A DNA stretch of 22,358 bases from the NCBI GenBank assembly GCA_947585525.1, contig CANPXA010000007.1:1-22358 (forward strand), in the 5' to 3' direction. Shown in pieces: positions 1 to 6,729 of this stretch. Position numbers and translations under genes: made by a program. Source of the stretch: an uncultured Akkermansia sp. (lineage in GTDB: Bacteria; Verrucomicrobiota; Verrucomicrobiia; Verrucomicrobiales; Akkermansiaceae). Position 1 is the first letter of the stretch; every line of letters starts with the position of its first letter. The notes beneath the pieces were generated by a model that was not told the origin of the DNA, ran no database searches, and saw only the letters and a list, made by a program, of their open reading frames with translations.

Positions 1-5
1 CTCAG

Positions 6-65
6 CGCCCTGCGGGCAAAAGCTGCGCTTTTGTCCAATCCCACTCCGAGCCCTCGTGGGCTTTG
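6..65. repeat. Two-hairpin dispersed repeat, copy 1
   Basis: This 60-bp stretch matches 5155-5214 at about 56 of 60 positions. It holds two potential hairpins. The first is GGGCAAAAG, a five-base loop, then CTTTTGTCC with one G-T pair. The second is CCCAC, an 11-base loop, then GTGGG. The other copy has CCCCC and GGGGG in the second stem, so both arms changed together. It lies just upstream of a palindrome and promoter for the first sialic-acid gene. Its function is unknown; an RNA or DNA structure under selection is an inference. Confidence 0.7.
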
Positions 66-77
66 TAATTCGTAAAT

Positions 78-93
78 AGGCACGTCCGTGCCT
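78..93. repeat. Palindrome of the TATTTACGA repeat family
   Basis: AGGCACG-TC-CGTGCCT forms a 7-bp stem. Read on the minus strand it is followed by TATTTACGAATTAC, the same junction seen beside the other palindromes in this window. Its last base is the first base of the -35 box of the next promoter. Confidence 0.6.
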
Positions 94-121
94 TGACTTT
101 AGGGGAGAGATTGAGTATGAT
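93..121 (+). promoter_or_regulatory. Sigma70-like promoter of the sialic-acid operon
   Basis: TTGACT at 93-98 and TATGAT at 116-121 are separated by 17 bp. The -10 box ends 9 bp before the GTG start at 131, so transcription should begin within a few bases of the start codon. The purine-rich spacer (AGGGGAGAG at 101-109) resembles a ribosome binding site but would lie upstream of the transcript start. Confidence 0.65.
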
Positions 122-130
122 GGAAGCGTT

Positions 131-1120
131 GTGAATCCCGAGCTTATTCAACTGATGTGGAAGCAGCTTCCGGAGCTTCCGGATCCGGAGGGTTTTGCGG
201 GTATGTATGCCGGATTGTGCGGGGAGTGTCTGATAGCGGCGGGAGGCGCGAACTTCCCGGAGAAGCCGCTGTGGGAGGGAGGCCCGAAACGTTGGGCGGA
301 CAGGATATTCCTGCTGCGGGAGGGGAGCGACGGATGGGAAGAGGCGGGAAGGCTGCCCTTGGCACTGGGCTACGGGGCGAGTGTGTCTCTCCCGGAGGGA
401 GTGATGCTCATCGGGGGAACGACGGCGGAGGGAGTGCGACGGGAGTGCTACGTGTTGCGGCTGGTGGACGGCGGGATTCACTGCGAGGAGACCGCTCCCC
501 TGCCCTTGGGACTCACGGGACACAGCGCGGTGCTGTGCGGAGGCAAGGTGTACGTGACGGGGGGCAGTTCGCTGCCCGGAGAACAGGACGCGTTGAACCG
601 TCTGTTCATTTACGATCTTTCGAGAAAAGAATGGAGCGAGGGACCTCCGATGGAGGCGCGCGGACGTTTTCTCCACCAGAGTGCGGAGCACGGAGGCAAG
701 GTGTACGTGCTGGGAGGGATCGGTCTGAAGGAAGATGAGACGGGCAAGCCGAAACGGGATATGCTGAAGGAGGCGTGGAGCTACAGCGAGGGGGACGGCT
801 GGAAGAGGCTGGCGGATCTGCCGCGTTATTGTGCAGCGGCGCCGACGCCCGCACCGGTGTGGGGAGGCAAGATTATGCTGCTGGGGGGAGACGATGCTAC
901 TCGCTCCGGCATACCGCCGCAGGAGCACCCCGGATTCCACCGGGTGAGTCTTGCGTACGACATCCGGGAGGATCGCTGGGAGGAAGGCGACATCCCCGAG
1001 GTGGGGAGGGCTGTGCTGCCGTGCGTGCTTCGTGGCAGTGAGGCCATCATCGTGAACGGGGAGCAGAAACCGGGGAAACGCTCCAACCAGGTCTGGTCCG
1101 TATCCATCCGAGAAGAGTAA
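131..1120 (+). CDS. Cytoplasmic kelch-repeat, cyclically permuted mutarotase-like protein
   Basis: This 329-aa protein is made of kelch repeats, seen as recurring glycine pairs after hydrophobic strands (LIAAGGANFP, VMLIGGT, VYVTGGSS, VYVLGGIG, IMLLGGDD) with tryptophans closing the blades. The AGGANFP motif and the late GIPPQEHPGF stretch fit the NanM-like N-acetylneuraminate epimerase group, in particular the 'cyclically permuted mutarotase' family. Such enzymes speed conversion of alpha- to beta-sialic acid. There is no signal peptide, so it should act in the cytoplasm, unlike its exported neighbour. The GTG at 131 is chosen because upstream in-frame codons offer no better start and a strong promoter ends 9 bp before it. 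A start at the ATG of 155 is possible. It is the first gene of a plus-strand run with a sialidase and a transporter. The family is secure; the exact substrate is inferred from context. Confidence 0.85.
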   Translation: MNPELIQLMWKQLPELPDPEGFAGMYAGLCGECLIAAGGANFPEKPLWEGGPKRWADRIFLLREGSDGWEEAGRLPLALGYGASVSLPEGVMLIGGTTAEGVRRECYVLRLVDGGIHCEETAPLPLGLTGHSAVLCGGKVYVTGGSSLPGEQDALNRLFIYDLSRKEWSEGPPMEARGRFLHQSAEHGGKVYVLGGIGLKEDETGKPKRDMLKEAWSYSEGDGWKRLADLPRYCAAAPTPAPVWGGKIMLLGGDDATRSGIPPQEHPGFHRVSLAYDIREDRWEEGDIPEVGRAVLPCVLRGSEAIIVNGEQKPGKRSNQVWSVSIREE

Positions 1121-1145
1121 CCAACATGACACCTCCGAAACTCTT

Positions 1146-2228
1146 ATGTGCAGATTGATTTTTTCCATGATCTCGTTGACGGCCGCCCTTGCGGCGTCCG
1201 CAGACCCGGCTCCGATTGCAGCGCCGTCCATCCAAGACCCCATAGGGCGCGCGGGGATGGCGGCAGCGGTCTGTAGCGGCAATTCCGAGCAGGGAGCCTT
1301 CCTCATCGCCGGGGGAGCGAACTTCCCGAACGCCAAGCCCGGAGCGAAGAGCGCGGAGGAGCGCGGGGAGAAAGTGTATTACGCCGAGGTGGCGCTCGTG
1401 GAGCCGGGGGAGAAGGGACTGCAGGCGCGAGTGGTGGGAGGGCTGCCGAAGGCGCTCGCTTATGCGGCATTTGCCTCCACGGCGCAGGGAATGCTCATCG
1501 CGGGGGGGTGCAATGAGAACGGGCATCTGAAGGAAGTGACCCGCAGCCGATGGGACGGCAAGCAGCTCGCCACAGAGGCGCTGCCGGAACTCCCCAGAAC
1601 CGTAGCGAACGCGGCGTTTGCCCTGATCGACAACAAATTTTACATCATCGGCGGGCAGGAGAAACCGGACTCCGTCACCTGTCTGAGCAGCTGCTACGTG
1701 CTGGATTTGGACGACATTGACGCAGGTTGGAAGGAAGTGGCGCCGCTGCCGGGGGCGCGTATGCTGGCGGCGGCGGGTGCGATGGATGGGATGATCTACG
1801 TGATGGGGGGATGCTCCCTGCACGCGGATGCCAAGGGACAGGCGGAGCGCACTTATTTGAACGATGTTTGGTGCTACGACCCCGTGTCCAACACGTGGGC
1901 AAAGGCGCCGGGCGAGATGCCGGAGTCACTCGTGGGTATGGCCAATCCGCTGCCGGTCGTGGGGCGGAAGTTCTACGTCATCGGCGGCGACCCCGGAAAC
2001 TATTATCGCGCCTCCCTCCGGGGTCAGGCTCCGGAACAGCATCCGGGGCAGTCACGCGCCATCTACACCTACACGCCCGCCACCGGCGCGTGGGAAAAGG
2101 CGGGGGAGCTTCCGGAGGGTGTCGCCACCTTCCCTGCCGTCGTCTCCGGCGGGTGCATCTTCACCGTCTCCGGCGAGATCTTTCCGGGTGTGCGCACCCC
2201 GCGCATCCACACCATCACCCCGCAATAA
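1146..2228 (+). CDS. Exported kelch-repeat mutarotase-like protein (NanM-like)
   Basis: This 360-aa protein is a paralogue of the preceding gene, sharing the AGGANFP motif near its N-terminus and repeated kelch blades (FYIIGGQE, IYVMGGCS, FYVIGGDP). Unlike the upstream protein it begins with a hydrophobic signal sequence ending near ALAASA, so the mature protein should be periplasmic or lipid-free exported. A periplasmic mutarotase would equilibrate sialic acid freed by the sialidase before uptake, as NanM does in enteric bacteria. It starts 25 bp after the previous stop and 18 bp before the transporter gene, so it is almost certainly co-transcribed. No ribosome binding site is visible before the ATG at 1146. 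A later in-frame ATG at 1167 would still leave a signal peptide, but a short one. Function is by family and neighbourhood; sialic acid is the likely but unproved substrate. Confidence 0.85.
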   Translation: MCRLIFSMISLTAALAASADPAPIAAPSIQDPIGRAGMAAAVCSGNSEQGAFLIAGGANFPNAKPGAKSAEERGEKVYYAEVALVEPGEKGLQARVVGGLPKALAYAAFASTAQGMLIAGGCNENGHLKEVTRSRWDGKQLATEALPELPRTVANAAFALIDNKFYIIGGQEKPDSVTCLSSCYVLDLDDIDAGWKEVAPLPGARMLAAAGAMDGMIYVMGGCSLHADAKGQAERTYLNDVWCYDPVSNTWAKAPGEMPESLVGMANPLPVVGRKFYVIGGDPGNYYRASLRGQAPEQHPGQSRAIYTYTPATGAWEKAGELPEGVATFPAVVSGGCIFTVSGEIFPGVRTPRIHTITPQ

Positions 2229-2246
2229 CCACCATCACTTCTACCT

Positions 2247-3749
2247 ATGCAACAAGGATCTTTTTTTGACATATTTCTCATGGCTCTCGGCACCATGCTG
2301 CAGATTTTCGGCGAAACCTTCGGCGCAGCGATACAATGGTGCAGTTCCTACGCGAACACGACTCTGCTCGTCGCGGCGGCGGTCGCTCTGGCGGCCGTCT
2401 TTCTCGGGGTGAAGAACGGATTTCGCTCCAAACCGCTGCCGGCGTATGTGAAGGGCAAGGGACCGGGCTTCTGGGCGTGGATGGCGGTGGTCGTGCTGTG
2501 GGTCGTCGTGATGCTCAACTACTTCGACCGCCAGCTGCTCGCCGTGCTGAACACCTCCATCACCTCCGGCGAGCAAGGCATCGCCATGACGCAGGCGCAG
2601 TTCGGCATGGTCACCTCGGCTTTCCTCATCGTGTACGCCGCCCTCAGTCCGGTGGGCGGTTACCTGGCGGATCGCTTCAGCCGCAAGTTCATCATCCTGT
2701 GCTCGCTCGTCGTCTGGTCCGTGGTGACGTGGATGACCGGACAATCCTCCAGCTACGAGGAGCTGATCTTCTGGCGTGGGGCGATGGGAGTGAGCGAAGC
2801 TTTCTACATCCCGGCGGCTCTGGCGCTCATCTCCGACTACCACCGAGGCTCCACGCGCTCCATGGCGACGGGGCTGCACATGAGCGGCATTTACGCCGGA
2901 CAGATTCTCGCCGGGTATGGGGCATGGATCGCCAACGACCCCGCCTGCGCCCTCGGTTGGAGACTCACCTTTGAGACCTTTGGCTTCATCGGCGTGGCGT
3001 ACGCCCTCGTCGTCATCCTCTTCCTGCGCGACCCGGAGGCTAAAGAAGCCGCTGAGGAGGCTGAGGCGGGAGAGGTGGCGCCGGAGGAGGTGAGCGCGGC
3101 ATCCGGCACGGCGGGGGATTTCTCGATAGGGCACGTGCTGCGCAGCCTCTTCACCGGGCGGGCGATGGCGATGTTGCTTGTCATGTATGCCTGCGCGGGC
3201 TTTGCCAACTGGTTCCTCATGGGATGGTACCCCCGCTTGCTGCAGGATATGTTCGGTATCTCCGAGGCGGACGCCGGACCCATGGCGACCATGTGGGTGA
3301 ACATCGCGAAGTATGCGGCTGTGCTGTTGGCGGCCGTGGTGGCCGATCTCTGGTACCGCAGCAACAAGAATGCGCGGGCGTACGTGCCGGGCATCTGCTT
3401 CCTGCTGGCGGGGCCTTGCGTCATCGTGGCCATGCTGCCGGCTCTCGGAGTCCCCGTCGGGCTCACCCTCGTCGCCACCGTGTCGCTCGTCTCGATGCAG
3501 GGAGTGGCGCAGGGCTCGCTGGATGCCACGCTGATGCCGGTGTTGCGTTCGCACATTGATGAGCGTTTCTCCGCGACGGGGTACGGGTTGTTGAATCTGA
3601 CTTCCGTATCCGCCGGGGCGCTCATCTCCTGGTTGGGGGGATATCTGAAGGACTCGGGTATCGCACTGGGAGTTCCATTGAGCATAGCGGGTTTTCTGAT
3701 GGTCATCTGCGGCTTGCTCTTCTTCCTGCTGCCGAAGAAACGTGTCTGA
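2247..3749 (+). CDS. MFS transporter, probably for sialic acid
   Basis: This 500-aa polytopic membrane protein belongs to the major facilitator superfamily. The motif-A loop GGYLADRFSRK lies at residues 137-147, after a first canonical membrane helix (about 75-90) that ends in NYFDRQ. A charged loop rich in Glu and Ala (about 255-285) separates the two six-helix halves, and the protein ends in LLPKKRV. The first 70 residues are an extra N-terminal region with an amphipathic stretch and one further hydrophobic segment (about 38-55) not found in a standard 12-helix MFS protein. The gene sits between the mutarotase-like genes and the sialidase, so uptake of free sialic acid across the inner membrane is the natural assignment. 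It has no visible Shine-Dalgarno sequence and follows the previous stop by 18 bp, which suggests translation coupled to the upstream gene. Confidence 0.85.
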   Translation: MQQGSFFDIFLMALGTMLQIFGETFGAAIQWCSSYANTTLLVAAAVALAAVFLGVKNGFRSKPLPAYVKGKGPGFWAWMAVVVLWVVVMLNYFDRQLLAVLNTSITSGEQGIAMTQAQFGMVTSAFLIVYAALSPVGGYLADRFSRKFIILCSLVVWSVVTWMTGQSSSYEELIFWRGAMGVSEAFYIPAALALISDYHRGSTRSMATGLHMSGIYAGQILAGYGAWIANDPACALGWRLTFETFGFIGVAYALVVILFLRDPEAKEAAEEAEAGEVAPEEVSAASGTAGDFSIGHVLRSLFTGRAMAMLLVMYACAGFANWFLMGWYPRLLQDMFGISEADAGPMATMWVNIAKYAAVLLAAVVADLWYRSNKNARAYVPGICFLLAGPCVIVAMLPALGVPVGLTLVATVSLVSMQGVAQGSLDATLMPVLRSHIDERFSATGYGLLNLTSVSAGALISWLGGYLKDSGIALGVPLSIAGFLMVICGLLFFLLPKKRV

Positions 3750-3775
3750 GTGAAAGGAAACACTTAAAAAGAACG

Positions 3776-3782
3776 TACTAAT
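3776..3782 (+). promoter_or_regulatory. Possible -10 box for an internal sialidase promoter
   Basis: TACTAAT ends 6 bp before the sialidase ATG at 3789, matching the close -10 spacing seen at other genes here. No convincing -35 box lies 16-18 bp upstream, so the site is weak. It could give the sialidase its own leaderless transcript in addition to operon read-through. Confidence 0.3.
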
Positions 3783-3788
3783 GAACGT

Positions 3789-4985
3789 ATGAGGTTACAC
3801 CGATCCATCAGTCTGCTGGCGCTCCTGCTGGCAGTCGTCCTTCCGGAGACACAGGCCAAAAAGGAGAAGAAGGAGGAAGTTTCCCCCTATGAGAAAGCTG
3901 TGGATGTTTTTGTGCCGGGCAAGGAGAACCCCTACGCCGCGATCCGCATCCCCTGCATCGTCAATGCCGGCGGCACCCTCATCGCCGTGGCGGAAGGACG
4001 CCACTCCGCCGGTGACCAGTCCAACAACGACATGATTGTCTCCGTCAGTAAAAACGGCGGCAAAAAATGGAGCAAGGTGTACCAGGCCGCGAAGGCGGAC
4101 GAGGGCTCCAGCCTCGGCAATCCCTGCCTGATCTACGATTCCATCAAGAAGCAGACGATGCTCTTCTACCAGCGTTATCCTCAGGGAGTCAAGGAGCAAG
4201 GCCCCACCTTCCCATCCGTCGGCTGGGAGGAGGACAAGGATAAGGCTCTGCGTAATTTCGTCACCTTCTCGAAAGACGGGAAACACTGGACCAAGCCCGT
4301 CGAGGTAACGACAACGACCCGTCACGCCGACTGCTCCATCATCTGCTCCGGGCCCAACCCCGGGGTGCAACTCACGCAGGGACCGCACAAGGGACGTCTG
4401 GTCGTGGTCTGCAACGAAGCCGTCCAATTCGGCAACTGGCATATCACGGCGGCCTACTCGGATGACCACGGCAAGACGTGGAAGATCGGCGAGAAGTCGG
4501 AATCAGGAAAAGGGATCAACGAGATTTCTTCCGCCGAATTGCCGGGAGGGCATGTTTTCGTCGTTTCCCGTAGCTATGCCGGCGGCGATACACGCCGCAT
4601 CGCCACCTCTGAAGACGGCGGAGAGACTTGGGGACCTGTGGAAACCCATGAGGAATTGCCCAGCTACAACTGCCAGAACGGTCTCACGCGCTATTCCTTT
4701 GAGGAAGATGAAAAGTACGGAAACAAGAGTCGGCTCATCTTCTCCGCCTCCTCACCGGGGCGTGTCGATGGCTTCATCAAAATGAGCTACGATGAAGGCA
4801 AGACCTGGCCCGTGCAGAAGGACATCGGCTCCGGGGCATTTGCCTACTCGGCTCTCTGCCGGGTTAAGCCCGGCGTGGTGGGTTTGCTCTTTGAGTGTGA
4901 AAATCACACGATCAAGTTCACAACCTTTTCCATCAAGTGGCTCACGGACGGCGAAGATACGGGAGTGGGCGGCGGCGGCGATTAA
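3789..4985 (+). CDS. Exported exo-alpha-sialidase (GH33-type)
   Basis: This 398-aa enzyme should cleave terminal sialic acid from glycans such as mucin. A signal peptide (residues 1-23, cleaved near TQA) marks export. The RIP motif is at 53-55 (Arg53), followed by AEGR (Arg71), acidic candidates Asp76/Asp81, Glu250 in SSAELPGG, Arg315 in KSRLIFS and Tyr353 in FAYSAL, which match the arginine triad, acid/base, Glu and Tyr nucleophile layout of family 33. Asp boxes are seen at 224-231 (SDDHGKTW), 274-281 (SEDGGETW) and 333-340 (SYDEGKTW), with weaker ones at 87-94 and 161-167. It lies 39 bp after the transporter gene and ends the operon. The last codons and the TAA stop lie inside a 20-bp palindrome that recurs at 13132, so a repeat insertion may have set the C-terminus. 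Confidence 0.93.
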   Translation: MRLHRSISLLALLLAVVLPETQAKKEKKEEVSPYEKAVDVFVPGKENPYAAIRIPCIVNAGGTLIAVAEGRHSAGDQSNNDMIVSVSKNGGKKWSKVYQAAKADEGSSLGNPCLIYDSIKKQTMLFYQRYPQGVKEQGPTFPSVGWEEDKDKALRNFVTFSKDGKHWTKPVEVTTTTRHADCSIICSGPNPGVQLTQGPHKGRLVVVCNEAVQFGNWHITAAYSDDHGKTWKIGEKSESGKGINEISSAELPGGHVFVVSRSYAGGDTRRIATSEDGGETWGPVETHEELPSYNCQNGLTRYSFEEDEKYGNKSRLIFSASSPGRVDGFIKMSYDEGKTWPVQKDIGSGAFAYSALCRVKPGVVGLLFECENHTIKFTTFSIKWLTDGEDTGVGGGGD

Positions 4986-5075
4986 TCGCCGCCTACTTAC
5001 GAATTACGAATTACGAATTGGAAAATTCCGCGCCGTTGGCGCAATCTAGCGGAGCGAATGCGGAGGGGAATTTTT
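4974..5075. repeat. Modular intergenic repeat (palindrome, heptamer array, degenerate core)
   Basis: The perfect palindrome GGCGGCGATTAATCGCCGCC (4974-4993) has the sialidase stop codon at its centre and is identical to the copy at 13132-13151. It is followed by TA and about three heptamers of the ATTACGA type (to about 5018), then GGAAAATTCCGC and a degenerate core with the signature GCGGAGCGAATGCGGAG. The palindrome could also act as a transcription-end hairpin. Confidence 0.75.
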
Positions 5076-5154
5076 AAGCAATGCGTGTCGTTGATGAGAA
5101 AGAGGCAGGATTTATGCCAAGCCGTCTTGACTCACCGCCGCTCCATCGGCGTTT

Positions 5155-5214
5155 CGCCCTGCGGGCAAAAGCTGCACTTTTGTCCAATCCCCCTCCGAAC
5201 CCTCGGGGGCTTTG
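5155..5214. repeat. Two-hairpin dispersed repeat, copy 2
   Basis: This is the second copy of the element at 6-65. The second stem reads CCCCC and GGGGG in place of CCCAC and GTGGG, a compensatory change. As with copy 1, it lies upstream of another palindrome and a promoter, here that of dapL. The rest of the 4986-5313 gap holds a possible small hairpin at 5136-5151 (CGCCG/CGGCG) and no gene I can support. Confidence 0.7.
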
Positions 5215-5233
5215 CAGGCTTTGCTTCCATCGT

Positions 5234-5268
5234 ACAAGTCAAACGCATTTCTAATGCGTTTGACTTGT
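5234..5268. repeat. 16-bp perfect inverted repeat upstream of dapL
   Basis: ACAAGTCAAACGCATT and its exact complement are separated by TCT. The stem contains the AAACGCA theme also seen in the hairpins before the dsbD-like and sulfatase genes. It ends 9 bp before the proposed -35 box of dapL. It could terminate read-through, bind a regulator, or be a member of the repeat family. Confidence 0.7.
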
Positions 5269-5277
5269 TCATTCTGC

Positions 5278-5305
5278 TTGCAATTTGGAGAGGAAGGAGG
5301 ATAAT
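5278..5305 (+). promoter_or_regulatory. Putative dapL promoter
   Basis: TTGCAA at 5278-5283 and GATAAT at 5300-5305 are 16 bp apart. The -10 box ends 8 bp before the dapL ATG at 5314. An alternative reading is that the AGGAAGGAGG stretch (5290-5300) is a ribosome binding site for the out-of-frame ATG at 5304, which opens only an eight-residue reading frame overlapping the dapL start. Confidence 0.45.
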
Positions 5306-5313
5306 GGGGCGGT

Positions 5314-6552
5314 ATGGCAAGAATCAATGATCATTTCTTGAAGTTGCAGGCGGGGTATTTATTCCCTGAGATAGGACGTCGGGTGGCGGCATACGCGTCA
5401 GAGCATCCCGACCAGGCGGGAGACATCATTCGCTGCGGAATAGGGGACGTGACAGAGCCACTGCCGCAGGTCGCCATTGAGGCGATGCACAAGGCTGTGG
5501 ACGACCAGGCGGCGCGAGAGACCTTCCACGGGTACGGTCCGGAGCAAGGGTATGATTGGCTGCGTGAGCAGATAGCGAAGGTGTCGTATGCTGAGCGCGG
5601 GGTGCAGGTGGAGGCGGATGAAATTTACGTATCGGATGGAGCGAAGTGCGATACGGGGAACATTCTTGACATCTTCGGACACGACAACGTGGTGGCTGTG
5701 CCCGATCCTGTGTACCCCGTGTATGTGGACACGAACGTGATGAACGGGAACACGGGCGAAGCGCGAGCGGACGGGTCGTACGAAGGTCTGTTGTATCTGG
5801 CCTGCACGCCGGAGAATGGCTTTGTGCCGGAGCCGCCCGGTCAGCACGCAGACTTGGTTTACCTCTGTTTCCCGAACAACCCGACCGGTGCCGTCGCCTC
5901 ACGCGAACAGCTTGAGAGGTGGGTGGCGTACGCGAAGGAGAACGAGGCCATCCTGCTCTACGATGGAGCGTACGAAGCATTCATCACGGAGCCAGGAATA
6001 CCCTCTTCCATCTTCGCCATACCGGGTGCGCGGGAGTGCGCCATCGAATTCAGATCCTTTTCCAAACAGGGAGGCTTCACCGGGACGAGGTGCGGTTACA
6101 TCGTCATCCCCAAGGAACTCCATGCTAAGGATGCCAAGGGAAACGACATCCCCGTGTCCCGTCTCTGGAGCCGTCGGCACACGACCAAATTCAACGGCGC
6201 GAGTTACATCGTGCAGCGCGGTGCGGCGGCGCTCTTCTCGCCGGAGGGTCAGGCTCAGACGCGTGCCCTCATCGAACATTACCTGGGCAACGCAGCCATC
6301 CTGAGCGAAGCTTGTCGCAAGGCGGGTCTGAAGGTGTGGGGAGGAAAGAATGCGCCGTACGTGTGGGTACAGACTCCCGGGGGCATGGGGAGTTGGGAAT
6401 TCTTCGACAAGATGCTGCATGAAGCGCACGTGGTGATCACACCGGGTGCCGGCTTCGGCGCGCACGGCGAAGGCTTTTTCCGCATTTCAGCTTTCAACTC
6501 TCGCGAGAATGCCCTTGAGGTTGCGCACCGCATCGAGAAACTCCTCAGCTGA
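5314..6552 (+). CDS. dapL: LL-diaminopimelate aminotransferase
   Basis: This 412-aa pyridoxal-phosphate enzyme converts tetrahydrodipicolinate directly to LL-diaminopimelate with glutamate as amino donor, a short cut in lysine and peptidoglycan precursor synthesis found in plants, Chlamydiae and Verrucomicrobiota. The start MARINDHFLKLQAGYLFPEI is typical of the family. DGAKCD (108-113), CFPNNPTG (185-192), the cofactor-contacting Asp217 and Tyr220, and the Schiff-base Lys251 in SFSKQGGFTGTRCGY are all visible, and length is normal. It stands alone, with repeats on both sides, so it is probably monocistronic. The ATG at 5314 is chosen because the conserved N-terminus begins there. Confidence 0.95.
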   Translation: MARINDHFLKLQAGYLFPEIGRRVAAYASEHPDQAGDIIRCGIGDVTEPLPQVAIEAMHKAVDDQAARETFHGYGPEQGYDWLREQIAKVSYAERGVQVEADEIYVSDGAKCDTGNILDIFGHDNVVAVPDPVYPVYVDTNVMNGNTGEARADGSYEGLLYLACTPENGFVPEPPGQHADLVYLCFPNNPTGAVASREQLERWVAYAKENEAILLYDGAYEAFITEPGIPSSIFAIPGARECAIEFRSFSKQGGFTGTRCGYIVIPKELHAKDAKGNDIPVSRLWSRRHTTKFNGASYIVQRGAAALFSPEGQAQTRALIEHYLGNAAILSEACRKAGLKVWGGKNAPYVWVQTPGGMGSWEFFDKMLHEAHVVITPGAGFGAHGEGFFRISAFNSRENALEVAHRIEKLLS

Positions 6553-6582
6553 CAAACCCACGTTTGCCATGTACGATGGACG

Positions 6583-6716
6583 GGGGCACCGGAGGTGACT
6601 AATTACGAATTACGAATTACGAATTCAGGGAATTCGCGCGCAAAGCGCGGGAGATGCGGAGCGAATGCGCAGCGGAATTTTGGAAACGATTTGGATGTTC
6701 GCGCGCTGCGCGCGGG
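6583..6716. repeat. Modular intergenic repeat between dapL and the caspase-like gene
   Basis: An imperfect palindrome (GGCACC-GGA-GGTGAC, about 6585-6599) leads into TAATTACGA and 3.6 heptamers of AATTACG (6601-6625). The core follows, with CGCGC-AAA-GCGCG at 6637-6649 and GCGGAGCGAATGCGCAGCGG. A second GC hairpin, CGCGCGC-T-GCGCGCG at 6700-6714, lies 15 bp beyond the stop of the minus-strand gene. The 6553-6729 gap holds no gene that I can support. Confidence 0.7.
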
Positions 6717-6729
6717 GAGGAGGGGAAAG

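Noticed and set aside
2..1336. A 444-codon minus-strand frame over the first two genes
   Set aside because: It crosses the gap between two kelch genes that are clear on the plus strand and has no domain of its own.
2241..3554. A 437-codon frame antisense to the MFS gene
   Set aside because: It is very rich in His, Arg and Asp with no domain, typical of a shadow of a membrane-protein gene.
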